Assembly (NCBI GenBank): GCA_037043455.1
Contig: JAWPHD010000088.1
Span: 124,001 to 188,000, forward strand
Length of the DNA stretch: 64,000 nucleotides
Direction: 5' to 3'
From: Cyrtodaria siliqua
Taxonomy: Eukaryota; Mollusca; Bivalvia; Adapedonta; Hiatellidae
The translations under genes were made by a program, and so were the position numbers. Below, piece after piece: positions 24,341 to 35,281 of the stretch; within the stretch, counting starts at the first letter, position 1, and each line of letters opens with the position of its first letter. Below the pieces are notes generated by a model that did no database searches, was not told the DNA's origin, and was given only the letters and a program-made list of their open reading frames with translations.

Positions 24341-26260
24341 CCAACCATCCTTTCAAGGTTGAGGACCGTAGGACCAACCGTTGTGTAGTTATTGATCGGA
24401 TATCTTTAGATAGCTAATGTGACCGCGACCTTGAACTTTGATGTATGGACCCCAAAATGAACAGGTGTCATCTAGTTGTAATGGTAAAGCGTTCTTCCAA
24501 GTTTGGGGGCCCTAGGTTTAACCATTCTGTAGTTATTGATCGGACATCGTTTCGATAGTTAATGTCAACACGACCTTGACCTTTGACCTAGTGACCCCAA
24601 AATCAATAGGGGCCATCAACTGGTCATGAGCAACCATCCATCTAAGTTTGGGTACCCTTCTGCCAACAATTCTGTAGTTATTGATCGGACACCGTTTGGA
24701 TAGTCAATGTTAGCCCGGATGTGACCTTTGACCTGGTGACACCAAAATCAATAGGGGTCAAAATGAACATGGCGCCCCGACCACACTTTGTTGTGGGGAG
24801 CAATAATTTAATAATTGAAGGGCACTGGCTTAGTCGTTGCTGGGGTGATTTACGGAAGAATAACCGTGTGACAACCTGCCGTAAAGATGAGTATTACTAC
24901 CTAGATTTAACGGTCATGATTGAATAATTGGTAGGGAACTGAAGAAGTGAAGGGACACTACAAAATCTGAAATGAAGATTCCTGTGCATCCCTTTAAGTG
25001 GGGTGCATGAGATGTTATAGATTTGGCGGAAAGTGACAAATGAAAATAGGTATTTTGTTGAAAAATATGTTTAATATACAAAAACAACATTACTGATGTG
25101 GAAACAAAAATATTGTATGTACAACTCAGTGTGTCAGGTCCCTGCCAAGACTTGAACTTGAATCTCTTTTCTCGAAAGAAAAGTGTGTTTCCTTACACTA
25201 CAGAGATCGCCCAGACACCACAGAAAGAGTGTACAAAACTAAGCGAAATTAATAAAGATGTAGATCAAAAGAATGTCAAACTAAAACTAGAAATTGTTAT
25301 TTTCCATGGGACAAAAACGTATGGCTCCCCCATTGCCCGAACAGACATAATTGACGACTCTAGGTCCAACCGTTCTCATTGATCTGAGATCGTTTTGATA
25401 TTCAATATCCCTATGACTGTATCTACAACCTGAATCAGTAATATTTATTGGTCAACCATCCTTCCAAGTTTGAGGACCCTAGGTCCAACCATTCTCTAGT
25501 TATTGATTGGACATTGTTTTGTTATTGATTGGGGATCGTTTTGATATCAATAGGGGTCATGTTCTGGTCATGACCAACCATCCTTCCAAGTTTGAGGACC
25601 CTAGGTCCAACCATTCTGTAGTTATTGATCGGACATCGTTTTGATAGTCAATGTCATCGCTACCTTGACCTTTAACCTAGTGACCCCAAAACCAATAGGG
25701 GTCATCTGCTGGTCATGACCAACCGTCCTTACAAGTTTGAGAACCCTAGGTCCAACCTTTCTCTAGTTATTGATCAGACATCGTTTGATAGTCAATGTCA
25801 CCGCGACCTTGACCTAGTGAACATCGATTTGATAGTCACTGTCACCACGATATTTACCTTTACCTAGTGACCCCAAAATCAATAGGGGTCATCTGCTGGT
25901 CATGACCAACCATCCTTCCAAGTTTGAGGACCCTAGGTCCAACCATTGTGTAGTTATTGATCGGATAGAGTTTTAATAGTCAATGTCACCGCGACCTTGA
26001 CCTTTGACCAAGTGACCCCAAAATCAATAGGGGTCATCTACTGGTCATGACCAACCATCCTTCCAAGTTTGAAGACCCTAGGTCAAACCATTCTCTAGTT
26101 ATTGATTCAAATCGTTTTGATAGTCAATGTCACCGCGACCTTAACTTTTGACCTAGTGACCCCAAAATCAATAGGGGTCATCTAATAGTCGTGATCAACC
26201 ATCCCTTTAAATTTGAGGACCATAGGTCCAACCATTCTCTAGTTATTGATCGGACATCAT
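24341..26260. repeat. Tandem repeat array rich in 'gaccttgacctttgacctagtgacc'
   Basis: Degenerate units of about 140-190 bases: 'caaccatccttccaagtttg', 'aggaccctaggtccaaccat', 'tagttattgatcggacatcg', 'tagtcaatgtcaccgcgacc', 'cccaaaatcaataggggtca'. The last module recurs near 24600, 24745, 25553, 25690, 25878, 26027 and 26167. From 24780 to 25430 the array is interrupted by about 650 bases without clear repeats. Two units contain TGACCTTTGACCT (24577-24589, 24722-24734), which is the complement of a perfect AGGTCA-A-AGGTCA direct repeat. Confidence 0.85.
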
Positions 26261-26430
26261 TTGTGACACAGACAGACAGCACAAAATCAATATGGCTCCC
26301 CTCCAGACTTTGTATGGGGAAGCCATAACTATCACAGAAGGTTATTAATACCATTGCAAACGCATAACCCATGACTTCATGTATATGCGCAGTTCCACTT
26401 CATAATGATGCTTCTCACAATGTTTGTGGT

Positions 26431-26690
26431 ATGACAGAGGTCACAGTGACCTTATTTTGGTATGCGACACACCGCTATCCCAAGATGTAGCAACATACCA
26501 AGTTTGGTATTTCTAAGTGTTATTGTATTGAAAATATGGTCCGGACAAGCATTTTCTATGACAGAGGTCACATGTCAAGGTCACAATTACATTATTCTGG
26601 TACGCGACACACCGCTATCCCAAGATGTATCTAAATACCAAGTTTGCTATCTCTAAGACTTAATGTTATAGTATTGAAAATACGGTCTGG
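26431..26690. repeat. 127-base tandem duplication
   Basis: 'atgacagaggtcac' begins at 26431 and at 26558. Both units run through 'gcgacacaccgctatcccaa' and 'accaagtttg' to 'ggacaagcatt'. Confidence 0.85.
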
Positions 26691-27237
26691 ACAAGCATTA
26701 AAGCAAAAGTACAATTTGGGGTTCACATTTCATTGATCAGAGCATTAACACATCTTTATGATTGTTCACGAATACCAATGGTTAATTTTTATGGGCTTAC
26801 TAGGCCATTCGCCAAATTGCATAGACGAAAAGTAACCTGAACTGGCATATGAAAACCGTAAGAAATACACACCAAATTCGCCAGACATCGGCGGTCTGGT
26901 GAATCCGGATTTCCGACCGATTTTGTCTAAAAGATCTCGGAAAATCCCGAATTCTAATTCACAAAGTCTTTCACTATTTCTAAGCCACTATCCCGCTGAG
27001 TGTTTTAGCTAATTAGTGACAATCAATTTAGATCGATAAACTAATTATGTCAGCGTTTATTGAAAACCAGCGTTTATTGTAAACCAAATTGTCGGTGCAA
27101 TAAGACTCCGCCCACTGTTACGCCTCTTGCTGTCAATCAACTTGTTTGTGTCCCCGCGCTCAAAATTATCTGTCATATAAAGTTGTGACATTATTCACAG
27201 ATTTAACTGCGTGATCGAGCCGGGTAAAACATTAAAT
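26691..27237. other. Apparently single-copy stretch, weakly promoter-like, no gene
   Basis: No repeat seen elsewhere in the window. It contains CCGCCC (27108-27113), 'gtcaatca' and an 'atataaag' TATA-like box (27175-27182). About 60 bases later the nested transposons begin, and no exon can be followed through them. The promoter reading is weak inference. Confidence 0.35.
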
Positions 27238-27266
27238 AATGCCAGGGCTGTACAAATCCTATAGCC

Positions 27267-28885
27267 TGTCACAGGATGACCTTAGTGGTTGGGCTAACTC
27301 AGGAAAGAATCAATGACGGTGAATGCATTTACATAAGTTTAATGCAACTTTTAAAATATGTTTAATATATATACAATTATCTAAAAAAAACAAGCGAATA
27401 CACAAATGAACTATGAAAAGAATGTTCTCATGAACGTTTAAGACGTTCTTAGTATTGTTATAAATACTGAATGTCTAAGAATCGAAAGTGTTGTTAAAGC
27501 TATAACAATGTTGATCTAGCGCCGCGATAACTGTGATGCGCGAGAGCTCATGAAGATGATGATGCGCGAATTCAATGGATGATTGTCATCAAATGCCTTC
27601 TGTAAGGGTTGATGATGCGATGCAATGATAGTTAACCTCCACTGAGATTGTGAGTGATATTCCTCCAGTGAGGATTGGTAACGGGCCCACCTTGTGTCCC
27701 GGGGGTTGTCGTTAGTAAAACCTGGCTGCGCAGGTACGGGGACCGTCTCCACCGCTTGTAAACGTTATTCGTGGAAGCTTAGCTCCACTCCTGGATATCC
27801 AAACCTAGATGGCTTACTCCAACCCTGGATGGCTGATATCCTGGATGGCTTATATCCTGGATGGCTTAGGCTGTAATTATACATACGTTTTAGATGTCGG
27901 TTGACAAACATAACAATCTTGCATAATTATCATTACCCAAACAAATCATTATTCAATAAATATATGTAAGCTGTACTAATGATGAGTAGCAATGTATACA
28001 TATTCTACAACGCCATGTATACGCTATGTACGTCGCTGTTAATCAATGCCCCTAATACATGTAATATAAACATGATCAAATTACTCATATATTACACTCA
28101 CTGAGTTATGCATGCACGCATGTCAACTAATGACCACATTATACAACGCTATGCATATGCGTCGAACATGTATTCTTGTCACTCATCTCATTGCTAACTA
28201 ATGTTGACAATCGTGTATTACAATCACCGAGTTATACGCCAACGTTAACTAATGCACCTATTATCCACTGTTATCAAATTAATATTGTTTTACAATTAAT
28301 GATCAATTACAATAATTACATCTAATAAAGTAACTTCAAATCATATGCTAGTCTAAAGGTATGTTTGAGAAACATCAATGCTAACCGGATGTCGTAACCG
28401 CCAAACAAGATGGCGCCGCCCACTGAATACAAATGTACGATAAAAGTTTAATAAAACTACTAACCACATGTTGCCTATAAAATTTGCCGTCCAATCTCTG
28501 TTCCAACAAAGTACTTTCGATCATCCCGGCGAGAGCTAGAAGACAATGGGTTTTATAGCAAACATTACGCCCAAATCATTATTTTCCCCGTTCAGTCCGT
28601 GACAACGTGGCTAAATCTGCAGTATTGAATCTACACGAGAGGCCCCTTATTCAATTTTGCCGTTTAAGGAAAATATACCTATACGTTTACATGCATTAGC
28701 ACAAAACTAAACTTATGACACGGCCTCTCTGGCGGCCACTTAAAATGTGCACGCTTTTACGTGTTACATGAATAGATCATGAATATTGTGAAATTGTTTC
28801 AACTCGACCAATAGATTTGGGTGTAACCGATAACTTACAAGAGCTATGTGCGACCAGTACGCTCTACCCGTGACATTTTGTGACA
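27267..28885 (-). repeat. 3' LTR of Element 1
   Basis: 1619 bases with perfect 7-base inverted termini TGTCACA/TGTGACA. It contains a short internal tandem repeat of 'atcctggatggctta' (about 27798-27867), and 'caagatggcgccgcc' near 28408, which resembles a YY1 site. Small ATG frames inside (for example 27516-27752 minus) are repeated in the other LTR but look like chance. Confidence 0.93.
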
Positions 28886-28900
28886 ACATCTCCCCACTTA
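28886..28900 (-). promoter_or_regulatory. Polypurine tract of Element 1
   Basis: Minus-strand 'aagtggggagatgt' directly precedes the 3' LTR start (TGTCACAAAATG), the position of plus-strand DNA priming. Confidence 0.75.
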
Positions 28901-29170
28901 AAGAAAGTGCTACACTTTTAAAATTCAACAAAATGATAATTAATATTTACACGTTAAGAAACTATTAATTCTTCTGAGCAAGTGAGCGACAAAACGTACA
29001 AGCTGATCGCTCAATCGCTTGCGTATGTTAACTATTACCACTGCAGTTATAACCTAACTATAATATGTAATTACAATTTCAACACTATTCTGCAATTGTA
29101 CACTACCCTGTCGTAACATATACTACGATTGTACAATACACTGCAATACACTATTGTATTAAACCGGTCA
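28901..29170 (-). other. 3' untranslated region of Element 1
   Basis: AT-rich spacer between the ORF stop and the polypurine tract. No open frame continues here; this is where residual RT/RNase H sequence would be expected if any survived. Confidence 0.5.
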
Positions 29171-32100
29171 TTATGTGCGGCGGCTTAAATATTCTGCCCC
29201 AATATTGTCCTTTCCTCGGTCTATTACACCGACTCTACTGTTACTAATAACACTACTTCCTGCCACTACAAGTACTCCAACTTTACACATTGCATCCATC
29301 GCATTACCAGTATACTGTTTGCGAAATGGAGTAGGGTCTCTCGTTTCCCTAATCGGCTTTGCTAAAGTGTGCTTAAAGCTACCCTGCACTACATCTGTTG
29401 GTCTCGACTTATCGGACCGAACAGTACTACACTCAGAGTCTAAACGACTTACCTCTCGTTTCTCTGCTACACTAAGCATGCCCGATATGTCTACATCGGC
29501 TGCTGTCTCCTTACCTACACTAGTGGGAAAATACATGGGACTAGTGTCCTCACTACTGTCTTCCTCACTATCCTCAATAACTGCAACATTAACTACGGTT
29601 AACACCCCTTGTTGCCCATTATCGGTTCTACTGATATACTCTTTCAGCATATTCGCATGAAAGGTCTTTAACTTTCCGTTTATCTCGATACGGTAATCCA
29701 TAGTGTTCACTATCCCTCTAACGTAAAACGGACCTTTCCATTGTAATAACAACTTGTTATTGTCGGTCGGGAGTAACAGTAACACCTGGTCATCTATCTT
29801 AAACTTCCTAGCTCTAGCTTTCTGGTCATAGTACCGTTTATACTTGGTACTTGCCTTAACTAACTGACTTTGAGCTATCTTACAAGTCTCCTCTAGTTTC
29901 TCCTTCAGATCTAAAACATACTGATATGTAGTCTTAACCTCATCACTATCTACTTCACCTGCCCACATCTCTCTAAGAATCCTCATGGGACCTCTAACTG
30001 ACCTACCGTACAATAACTCAAACGGAGAAAATCCTAAACTCTCTTGTGGAACCTCTCTAAATGCAAACAATAAAGCATTGAGATACTTGTCCCAATCTTT
30101 GGGTCTCTCGGTACACATACGCGGTAACATTTGCTTTAACGTCCCGTTAAATCTTTCGACTAACCCGTTACACATAGGGTGATATGGTGTTGTCATGATT
30201 TGACGCAGAGACAATAACCTGCTTACTTCAGCCATAAGTTCTAACGTAAACTGTGACCCACAATCAGTCAGCATTTCCTCTGGTACACCTAGCCTACTGA
30301 ACATATCAACTAATGCCTCAGCTACTCTCTCAGTTTCAATTGAGGGCAATGGCACTGCCTCCGGATACCTAGTTGCATAGTCTACCATGGTTAAAATGTA
30401 CCTATTTTTCCTATCCGACACTGGAAAAATTGGTCCAACTATGTCTACGGCTACCCGCTTAAATGGTGTATCTATCAGTGGCATCTGACCTAAATGTACT
30501 TTGGTCACTCGACCTTTTGGTACTGTCCTTTGGCATACATCGCAGGACCTACAATACCTAGTTACATCTCCACTAACGCATGGCCAATAAAATTCTGCCA
30601 ATACTCTATCTGACGTTTTCTTTACGCCTAAATGACCTCCCATAATCGACTCATGAGCTACCTTAAGCACTGTCTTTCTATACTGGGTAGGTACCACTAA
30701 TTGGTGAAACTGTCTACTACCACTATCTTCAAATTCTCTGTACAATAACCTATTCTTATGTACAAACTTACAACTACCGGACCCTTTACACTTCTTCACT
30801 ACACCATCCTTGGCCTTCACCTTACAAGGACCTAATGACTCGTCTTGAGTTTGTGCTTCTATAAACTCCGCTTTAGATATGTCACCTACGGCTGCAGGAA
30901 CCTTTACTTTTCTATAAGCCTGAGCTTGCTTCTGAACCTGCGCTCTAGTCTCTACGGCATTACTTATGCTACTTCTAAAATCGGACATTACCGGAAGTGC
31001 TGAACCATCTATGTTCCCTATCGTTAAATCATACATCGGGTCATCCATACATAGTGCCTCTGTAGTCCCTTTAAAAAAAGGTGTATCTACATCTATTCTC
31101 GCTATTGGCACGTGCTCTACCGACTTATTTAACAACATACACGGTGACTGTTTACCTACCAACTGGTCATCCGTAACTAAACTACGCCTAACTACCACAC
31201 CTGTACAACCTGTATCCCTCATTACAATTACGTCCGTGCCATTCACTATACCATCTGCCGTTGGAAGATTTGCATACGGAAAGAGGCATGTTCCGATCTT
31301 CGCCATTACAGCATCCGATTTAACACAACAGCTACTACTCTCGGTTTTAATAACCGGACTATTACTACCTCTGCCTCTACCTCTACTTCTACCGAAATTC
31401 CATGGGTTGTTAAAACCTTGGTTCTGACTACCTACATTGTTGTCCACTCTACTACTGTCACTAAAATTGTCTACGACAGCGGACACTTTCACCGCTTTCC
31501 TACACTCATGTGAAGCATGATTCCCATTACAGTGACGACAACGAATAAAAGGTCTACCTATGTTACCACTATTGCTACCTCCTCTAGCACCCATCGAACT
31601 ACCTCCACCTCTATAGTTTCCACTCTGGCCTTTCTGTTTATGATCGTCCCCTTGCCTATCTCTAAAAGTTCTGTCTTTCGACACTACATTATGAGCTCCA
31701 CCTCTAGCCTCGGCAAACTGATCTGCTTGAGTTGCCATTTCATTTACACTAGTTAGTTTTCTTTCTTTAAGAAATAAGAACAGATCTCTACTACAAACAT
31801 TGAATAGCTGGTCCCGCAACAAGAAATCTATGAGGCCCTGATAAGTCTGCGCTACCTTCCCTAACTCTAACCACCTATCTAAGTAATTTCTAGACCTACT
31901 AATAAACTGAATAAATGACTCGCCTTTCTCAGGCAGACAAGCTCTAAACCGCTTTCTAAAACCTTCTTCAGTTAACTCAAATCTCTTTAAAAGAGCATCC
32001 TTTAACTTGTCATAGTCAAGAGCATCTACACTAGGTAATCTAGAAAATACACCTAAGGCCTTGCCTCTCAATAACGCAATTAAATGAACTGCCCACTTAT

Positions 32101-32548
32101 CTTTGGTCCATTCCTGTAACTCAGCATAACGCTCGAACCGTAACAAGTAACTGTCCATGTTATCTTTGTCAGCATCAAAGTATGGTAACTTCGAACCTTT
32201 TAACTTCCCAGAATAACTATCTTTCCCTTCAGTTTTACTTTCCTTACTATGTGTCTTAGCTGCTTCCAACTCTAAAGCTAACTTATGATCAAACTCTTTT
32301 TGCTCCATTTCCATTATCATCTTAGCCTTAGCTAGTCTACCATCTGTTTCGAACCTCTCATGTTCTAACTCTTGCTTCTCCCTTACTATTCTACTTTCAT
32401 CATCTCGCTTCTCTTTAGCTAACCTACTTTCGAATTCTAGCTTATCTTTAACTAAGGTTCTAAGCTCCTCTCCAGCATAACCTAACTCCTTACCCATTTC
32501 CGTAAGATCCTTTATGGACGTCATGTATAGATAGTATCTAGTTTCCAC
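29171..32548 (-). CDS. Gag-protease-integrase polyprotein, RT/RNase H deleted in frame
   Basis: An uninterrupted 1125-residue ORF. In order: charged coiled coil (~20-97); capsid (~118-283) whose second half resembles the SCAN domain; CCHC-like knuckle CRHCNGNHASHEC (337-349); Gly/Arg-rich linker; aspartic protease 'MRDTGCTGVVV' with D445; integrase zinc domain H632/H639/C669/C672; DDE core D702, D762, E798 (35 residues between the last two); GPY/F-type module 'LLLQWKGPF' (~933-941). Residues 1053-1077 look like the start of a reverse transcriptase. They are followed almost at once by 'VIDRGKDNIGAEYLSRR', which looks like an RNase H end, so RT/RH lay after integrase and was deleted. That order defines Gmr1-like elements. 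Met9 ('MTSIKDL') may be the true start. Confidence 0.93.
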   Translation of the reverse strand: METRYYLYMTSIKDLTEMGKELGYAGEELRTLVKDKLEFESRLAKEKRDDESRIVREKQELEHERFETDGRLAKAKMIMEMEQKEFDHKLALELEAAKTHSKESKTEGKDSYSGKLKGSKLPYFDADKDNMDSYLLRFERYAELQEWTKDKWAVHLIALLRGKALGVFSRLPSVDALDYDKLKDALLKRFELTEEGFRKRFRACLPEKGESFIQFISRSRNYLDRWLELGKVAQTYQGLIDFLLRDQLFNVCSRDLFLFLKERKLTSVNEMATQADQFAEARGGAHNVVSKDRTFRDRQGDDHKQKGQSGNYRGGGSSMGARGGSNSGNIGRPFIRCRHCNGNHASHECRKAVKVSAVVDNFSDSSRVDNNVGSQNQGFNNPWNFGRSRGRGRGSNSPVIKTESSSCCVKSDAVMAKIGTCLFPYANLPTADGIVNGTDVIVMRDTGCTGVVVRRSLVTDDQLVGKQSPCMLLNKSVEHVPIARIDVDTPFFKGTTEALCMDDPMYDLTIGNIDGSALPVMSDFRSSISNAVETRAQVQKQAQAYRKVKVPAAVGDISKAEFIEAQTQDESLGPCKVKAKDGVVKKCKGSGSCKFVHKNRLLYREFEDSGSRQFHQLVVPTQYRKTVLKVAHESIMGGHLGVKKTSDRVLAEFYWPCVSGDVTRYCRSCDVCQRTVPKGRVTKVHLGQMPLIDTPFKRVAVDIVGPIFPVSDRKNRYILTMVDYATRYPEAVPLPSIETERVAEALVDMFSRLGVPEEMLTDCGSQFTLELMAEVSRLLSLRQIMTTPYHPMCNGLVERFNGTLKQMLPRMCTERPKDWDKYLNALLFAFREVPQESLGFSPFELLYGRSVRGPMRILREMWAGEVDSDEVKTTYQYVLDLKEKLEETCKIAQSQLVKASTKYKRYYDQKARARKFKIDDQVLLLLPTDNNKLLLQWKGPFYVRGIVNTMDYRIEINGKLKTFHANMLKEYISRTDNGQQGVLTVVNVAVIEDSEEDSSEDTSPMYFPTSVGKETAADVDISGMLSVAEKREVSRLDSECSTVRSDKSRPTDVVQGSFKHTLAKPIRETRDPTPFRKQYTGNAMDAMCKVGVLVVAGSSVISNSRVGVIDRGKDNIGAEYLSRRT

Positions 32549-33023
32549 AAAACATACACTACATAAAATATCTATATTTGATATTGGACATAAACCTTAA
32601 ACAATTATCGAAATGTGTATAACATGTACATGTATATTTACTTCTCCCATCAATATAAGTATACTCGAGTGTCACAACATGAGTAGAACGTCTTGTTCGC
32701 CAACCTAATTGGATACTATGTGTATATCAAGGGAGGTAAAAACAAACACCCAAATTATTGAGCAAAAGTGCCTCAGACCCAATCGTGTAGACCACTGCGA
32801 CCTCGCGCCAAGGAAAGAACGGAACGAACTGACAAAACAACAGTTTGGACTCACCCTACCCTTGTCGTGTCTTGACTTGTCTTCCAAGCTGTGGCCGTGA
32901 TCGTCGACAGTCGCCTTGATGGATCAGAGGGTGGTACACAATTCTAAAATAACAAGTAGAGATTTAGTATATCATAATGAAGATCACTTATTGATTCTTT
33001 CCCTCCGTAGTCGCCCAAAATCC
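32549..33023 (-). other. 5' leader of Element 1
   Basis: About 480 bases between the primer-binding site and the gag start. No repeat or structured element recognised. Short frames on both strands (32705-32900) have no family resemblance. Confidence 0.6.
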
Positions 33024-33040
33024 CACTACTCTGAAAACCA
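33024..33040 (-). promoter_or_regulatory. Primer-binding site of Element 1
   Basis: Minus-strand TGGTTTTCAGAGTAGTG begins two bases inside the 5' LTR end. The TGG pairs with the CCA end of a tRNA. I cannot name the tRNA from sequence alone. Confidence 0.65.
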
Positions 33041-33042
33041 GT

Positions 33043-33799
33043 TGTCACAGGATGACCTTAGTGGTTGGGCTAACTCGGGAAAGAATCAATGACGGTGAAT
33101 GCATTTACATAAGTTTAATGCAACTTTTAAAATATGTTTAATATATATACAATTATCTAAAAAAACAAGCGAATACACAAATGAACTATGAAAAGAATGT
33201 TCTCATGAACGTTTAAGACGTTCTTAGTATTGTTATAAATACTGAATGTCTAAGACACGAAAGTGTTGTTAAAGCTATAACAATGTTGATCTAGCGCGAT
33301 AACTGTGATGCGCGAGAGCTCATGAAGATGATGATGCGCGAATTCAATGGATGATTGTCATCAAATGCCTTCTGTAAGGGTTGATGACGCGATGCAATGA
33401 TAGTTAACCTCCACTGAGATTGTGAGTGATATTCCTCCAGTGAGGATTGGTAACGGGCCCACCTTGTGTCCCGGGGGTTGTCGTTAGTAAAACCTGGCTG
33501 CGCAGGTACGGGGACCGTCTCCACCGCTTGTAAACGTTATTCGTGGAAGCTTAGCTCCACTCCTGGATATCCAAACCTAGATGGCTTACTCCAACCCTGG
33601 ATGGCTGATATCCTGGATGGCTTATATCCTGGATGGCTTAGGCTGTAATTATACATACGTTTTAGATGTCGGTTGACAAACATAACAATCTTGCATAATT
33701 ATCATTACCCAAACAAATCATTATTCAATAAATATATGTAAGCTGTACTAATGATGAGTAGCAATGTATACATATTCTACAACGCCATGTATACGCTAT
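33043..33799 (-). repeat. 5' LTR of Element 1, inner part
   Basis: Matches 27267-28028 of the other LTR, stopping at 'tatacgctat', where Element 2 is inserted. The rest of the LTR resumes at 45639. Confidence 0.93.
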
Positions 33800-34005
33800 T
33801 AAAGCAATCTTGCCCTAGATATACATATTACACAGTGATTACAAATGGTAACTCACATAATCAGAAGTCAGACACAGTCAGATGGAGGTTTTCCACTGTA
33901 TTGGTTCAACGTCTGCTTTGCATGAGCTCTGGATTTGTAATGAATTCCAGGCTACAAACCGGAAGTGACGTATTTACCTAAACTGGTTCTAGCATAATTG
34001 CTACA
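33800..34005 (-). repeat. 3' LTR of Element 2
   Basis: Minus-strand start TGTAGCAATTATGC, end GCTTTA. It is nearly identical to 45429-45634; the visible difference is 'cctaaactgg' here against 'cctggactgg' there. Confidence 0.93.
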
Positions 34006-34024
34006 CACCTCCCCGTTCTCTTTT
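34006..34024 (-). promoter_or_regulatory. Polypurine tract of Element 2
   Basis: Minus-strand 'aaaagagaacggggaggtg' abuts the 3' LTR start TGTAGC, as required for plus-strand priming. Confidence 0.85.
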
Positions 34025-34224
34025 GTAGAACTTCGTGGAATTCTTTGAGTCTTTCTCACCTGGATTGTGGGCTAAGACAAGCTCTAGTCCTTTGTGAGTC
34101 TTCAGCTTGAGAGAAGTATTCTTGTAAACTGGGACTGAATTAGATTCTAGTCCTAGCCTCCTTTTAGTTTCCTCACCCAGAATGGACTGAAATAAATTCT
34201 AGTCCGGGGACTGTAACTGTCTTT

Positions 34225-35205
34225 TTACATGTTCGTCGTTGATTCCTCCACGGATGAGGCCACATAGAGTTGTTCCCCATTCACCCTGGAAGTCTGGATA
34301 ACGACTGAAACTGGTTCTAGTCGTACCCGGGCCACCTGGTATGCCACGTCTCCAATGTAAGCAGGTGTTGTGACAACCAACCCAATGAGCATGGGTAAAT
34401 AGGGTGCATCGGTCTCTATGAGGAGTCGATCTTGAGGGACGGCCTTAAGTGCTTCTCGTTGGGCTTTATTAAACCGAGAAACTTGCCCAGTAAATCCGAA
34501 GTAGCAATTCGGAAACGCACTTCTCCATGCTTTTAGCTGGTCCAGGTCCCCACCGAAACAGTGTAAATGTATTCCTTGTTCTGGTGGGCAGTGACGCTTT
34601 ACTATGTCCAGGCAGTGAGTTGAGACTTCTGCCAGATGGTCTCCTCTACTGCCTCTTATGTGTAGGACTAACACCAGCCTTGGATTGCACAGGCCCAATA
34701 CCTTTTCCAACGTTCGGGTCTGATTTTCCCATGTTGTAGAGGGATCGGTATAATCTAGACCTACTTCCCCTAAAGCTACCACTTCTGGTTTCATCAGAAT
34801 TTGGGCCAGACGATCAAATCTTGCCGGGGTAAGTTGCTCGATCTTCTTAGGATGAACGCCCACAGCAACTCTCCATTGACTACCTAAACCCCACGGTATG
34901 TTCCCATGATTTATTGGGTCACAAAAAACCATTACACTTCCCACCAGGGTTGTTGGGTGTTGAGATATTACCTCAGTGCTTTGAGTAACCACTCTCTCTA
35001 GGTCCTTCATTGACACGTTTAAGGTCTTAGAAAGACGATCGAGATGAAATCGGCAATCAAACGCCTCGTTGTTTCTGCTGGTCAAGAGAGCTGGTTCCGG
35101 AGGTTTCGTCTCGGGACTTTGTCGAGCTCGAGGATTTATTCGGGCAACCGGAGACCTCTTTGCCATTGCTGCGTAGGAGGGCCTGGGTCCCGAAGGGTGA
35201 CCCAT
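34225..35205 (-). CDS. TatD-family metal-dependent DNase encoded by Element 2
   Basis: 326 residues. After a basic, Pro/Arg-rich N-terminus (1-45) the TatD hydrolase motifs follow in order: 'FDCRFHLDR' (49-57), 'VGVHP' (115-119), 'ALGEVGLDY' (144-152), 'LHIRG' (181-185), 'IHLHCFGG' (212-219), 'FGFTG' (236-240) and 'ETDAPYLP' (264-271). These correspond to the TIM-barrel metal ligands of TatD 3'-5' exonuclease/DNases, except that the first His of the HxH motif is Arg52. Position downstream of pol mirrors a retroviral accessory gene. The codon before the ATG is a stop, but the preceding ORF's frame stays protein-like past its own stop, so the two may once have been one protein. Function is predicted: nuclease acting on DNA ends or cDNA, possibly impaired by Arg52. 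Confidence 0.88.
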   Translation of the reverse strand: MGHPSGPRPSYAAMAKRSPVARINPRARQSPETKPPEPALLTSRNNEAFDCRFHLDRLSKTLNVSMKDLERVVTQSTEVISQHPTTLVGSVMVFCDPINHGNIPWGLGSQWRVAVGVHPKKIEQLTPARFDRLAQILMKPEVVALGEVGLDYTDPSTTWENQTRTLEKVLGLCNPRLVLVLHIRGSRGDHLAEVSTHCLDIVKRHCPPEQGIHLHCFGGDLDQLKAWRSAFPNCYFGFTGQVSRFNKAQREALKAVPQDRLLIETDAPYLPMLIGLVVTTPAYIGDVAYQVARVRLEPVSVVIQTSRVNGEQLYVASSVEESTTNM

Positions 35206-35281
35206 CTAGACTGCCATGATCGGATCTCAGCAAAGCCTCTTCTTCACTCTGGGATGAAATTTCGATGGATCCAGCATTAGG

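Noticed and set aside
29175..32548. Plus-strand frames of 60-160 codons opposite the Element 1 ORF
   Set aside because: Antisense shadows of a clear minus-strand gag-integrase ORF.
34225..35205. Bacterial contamination as the source of the TatD gene
   Set aside because: It lies inside an LTR-delimited element with one orientation, between pol and the polypurine tract, with similar base composition to its neighbours.
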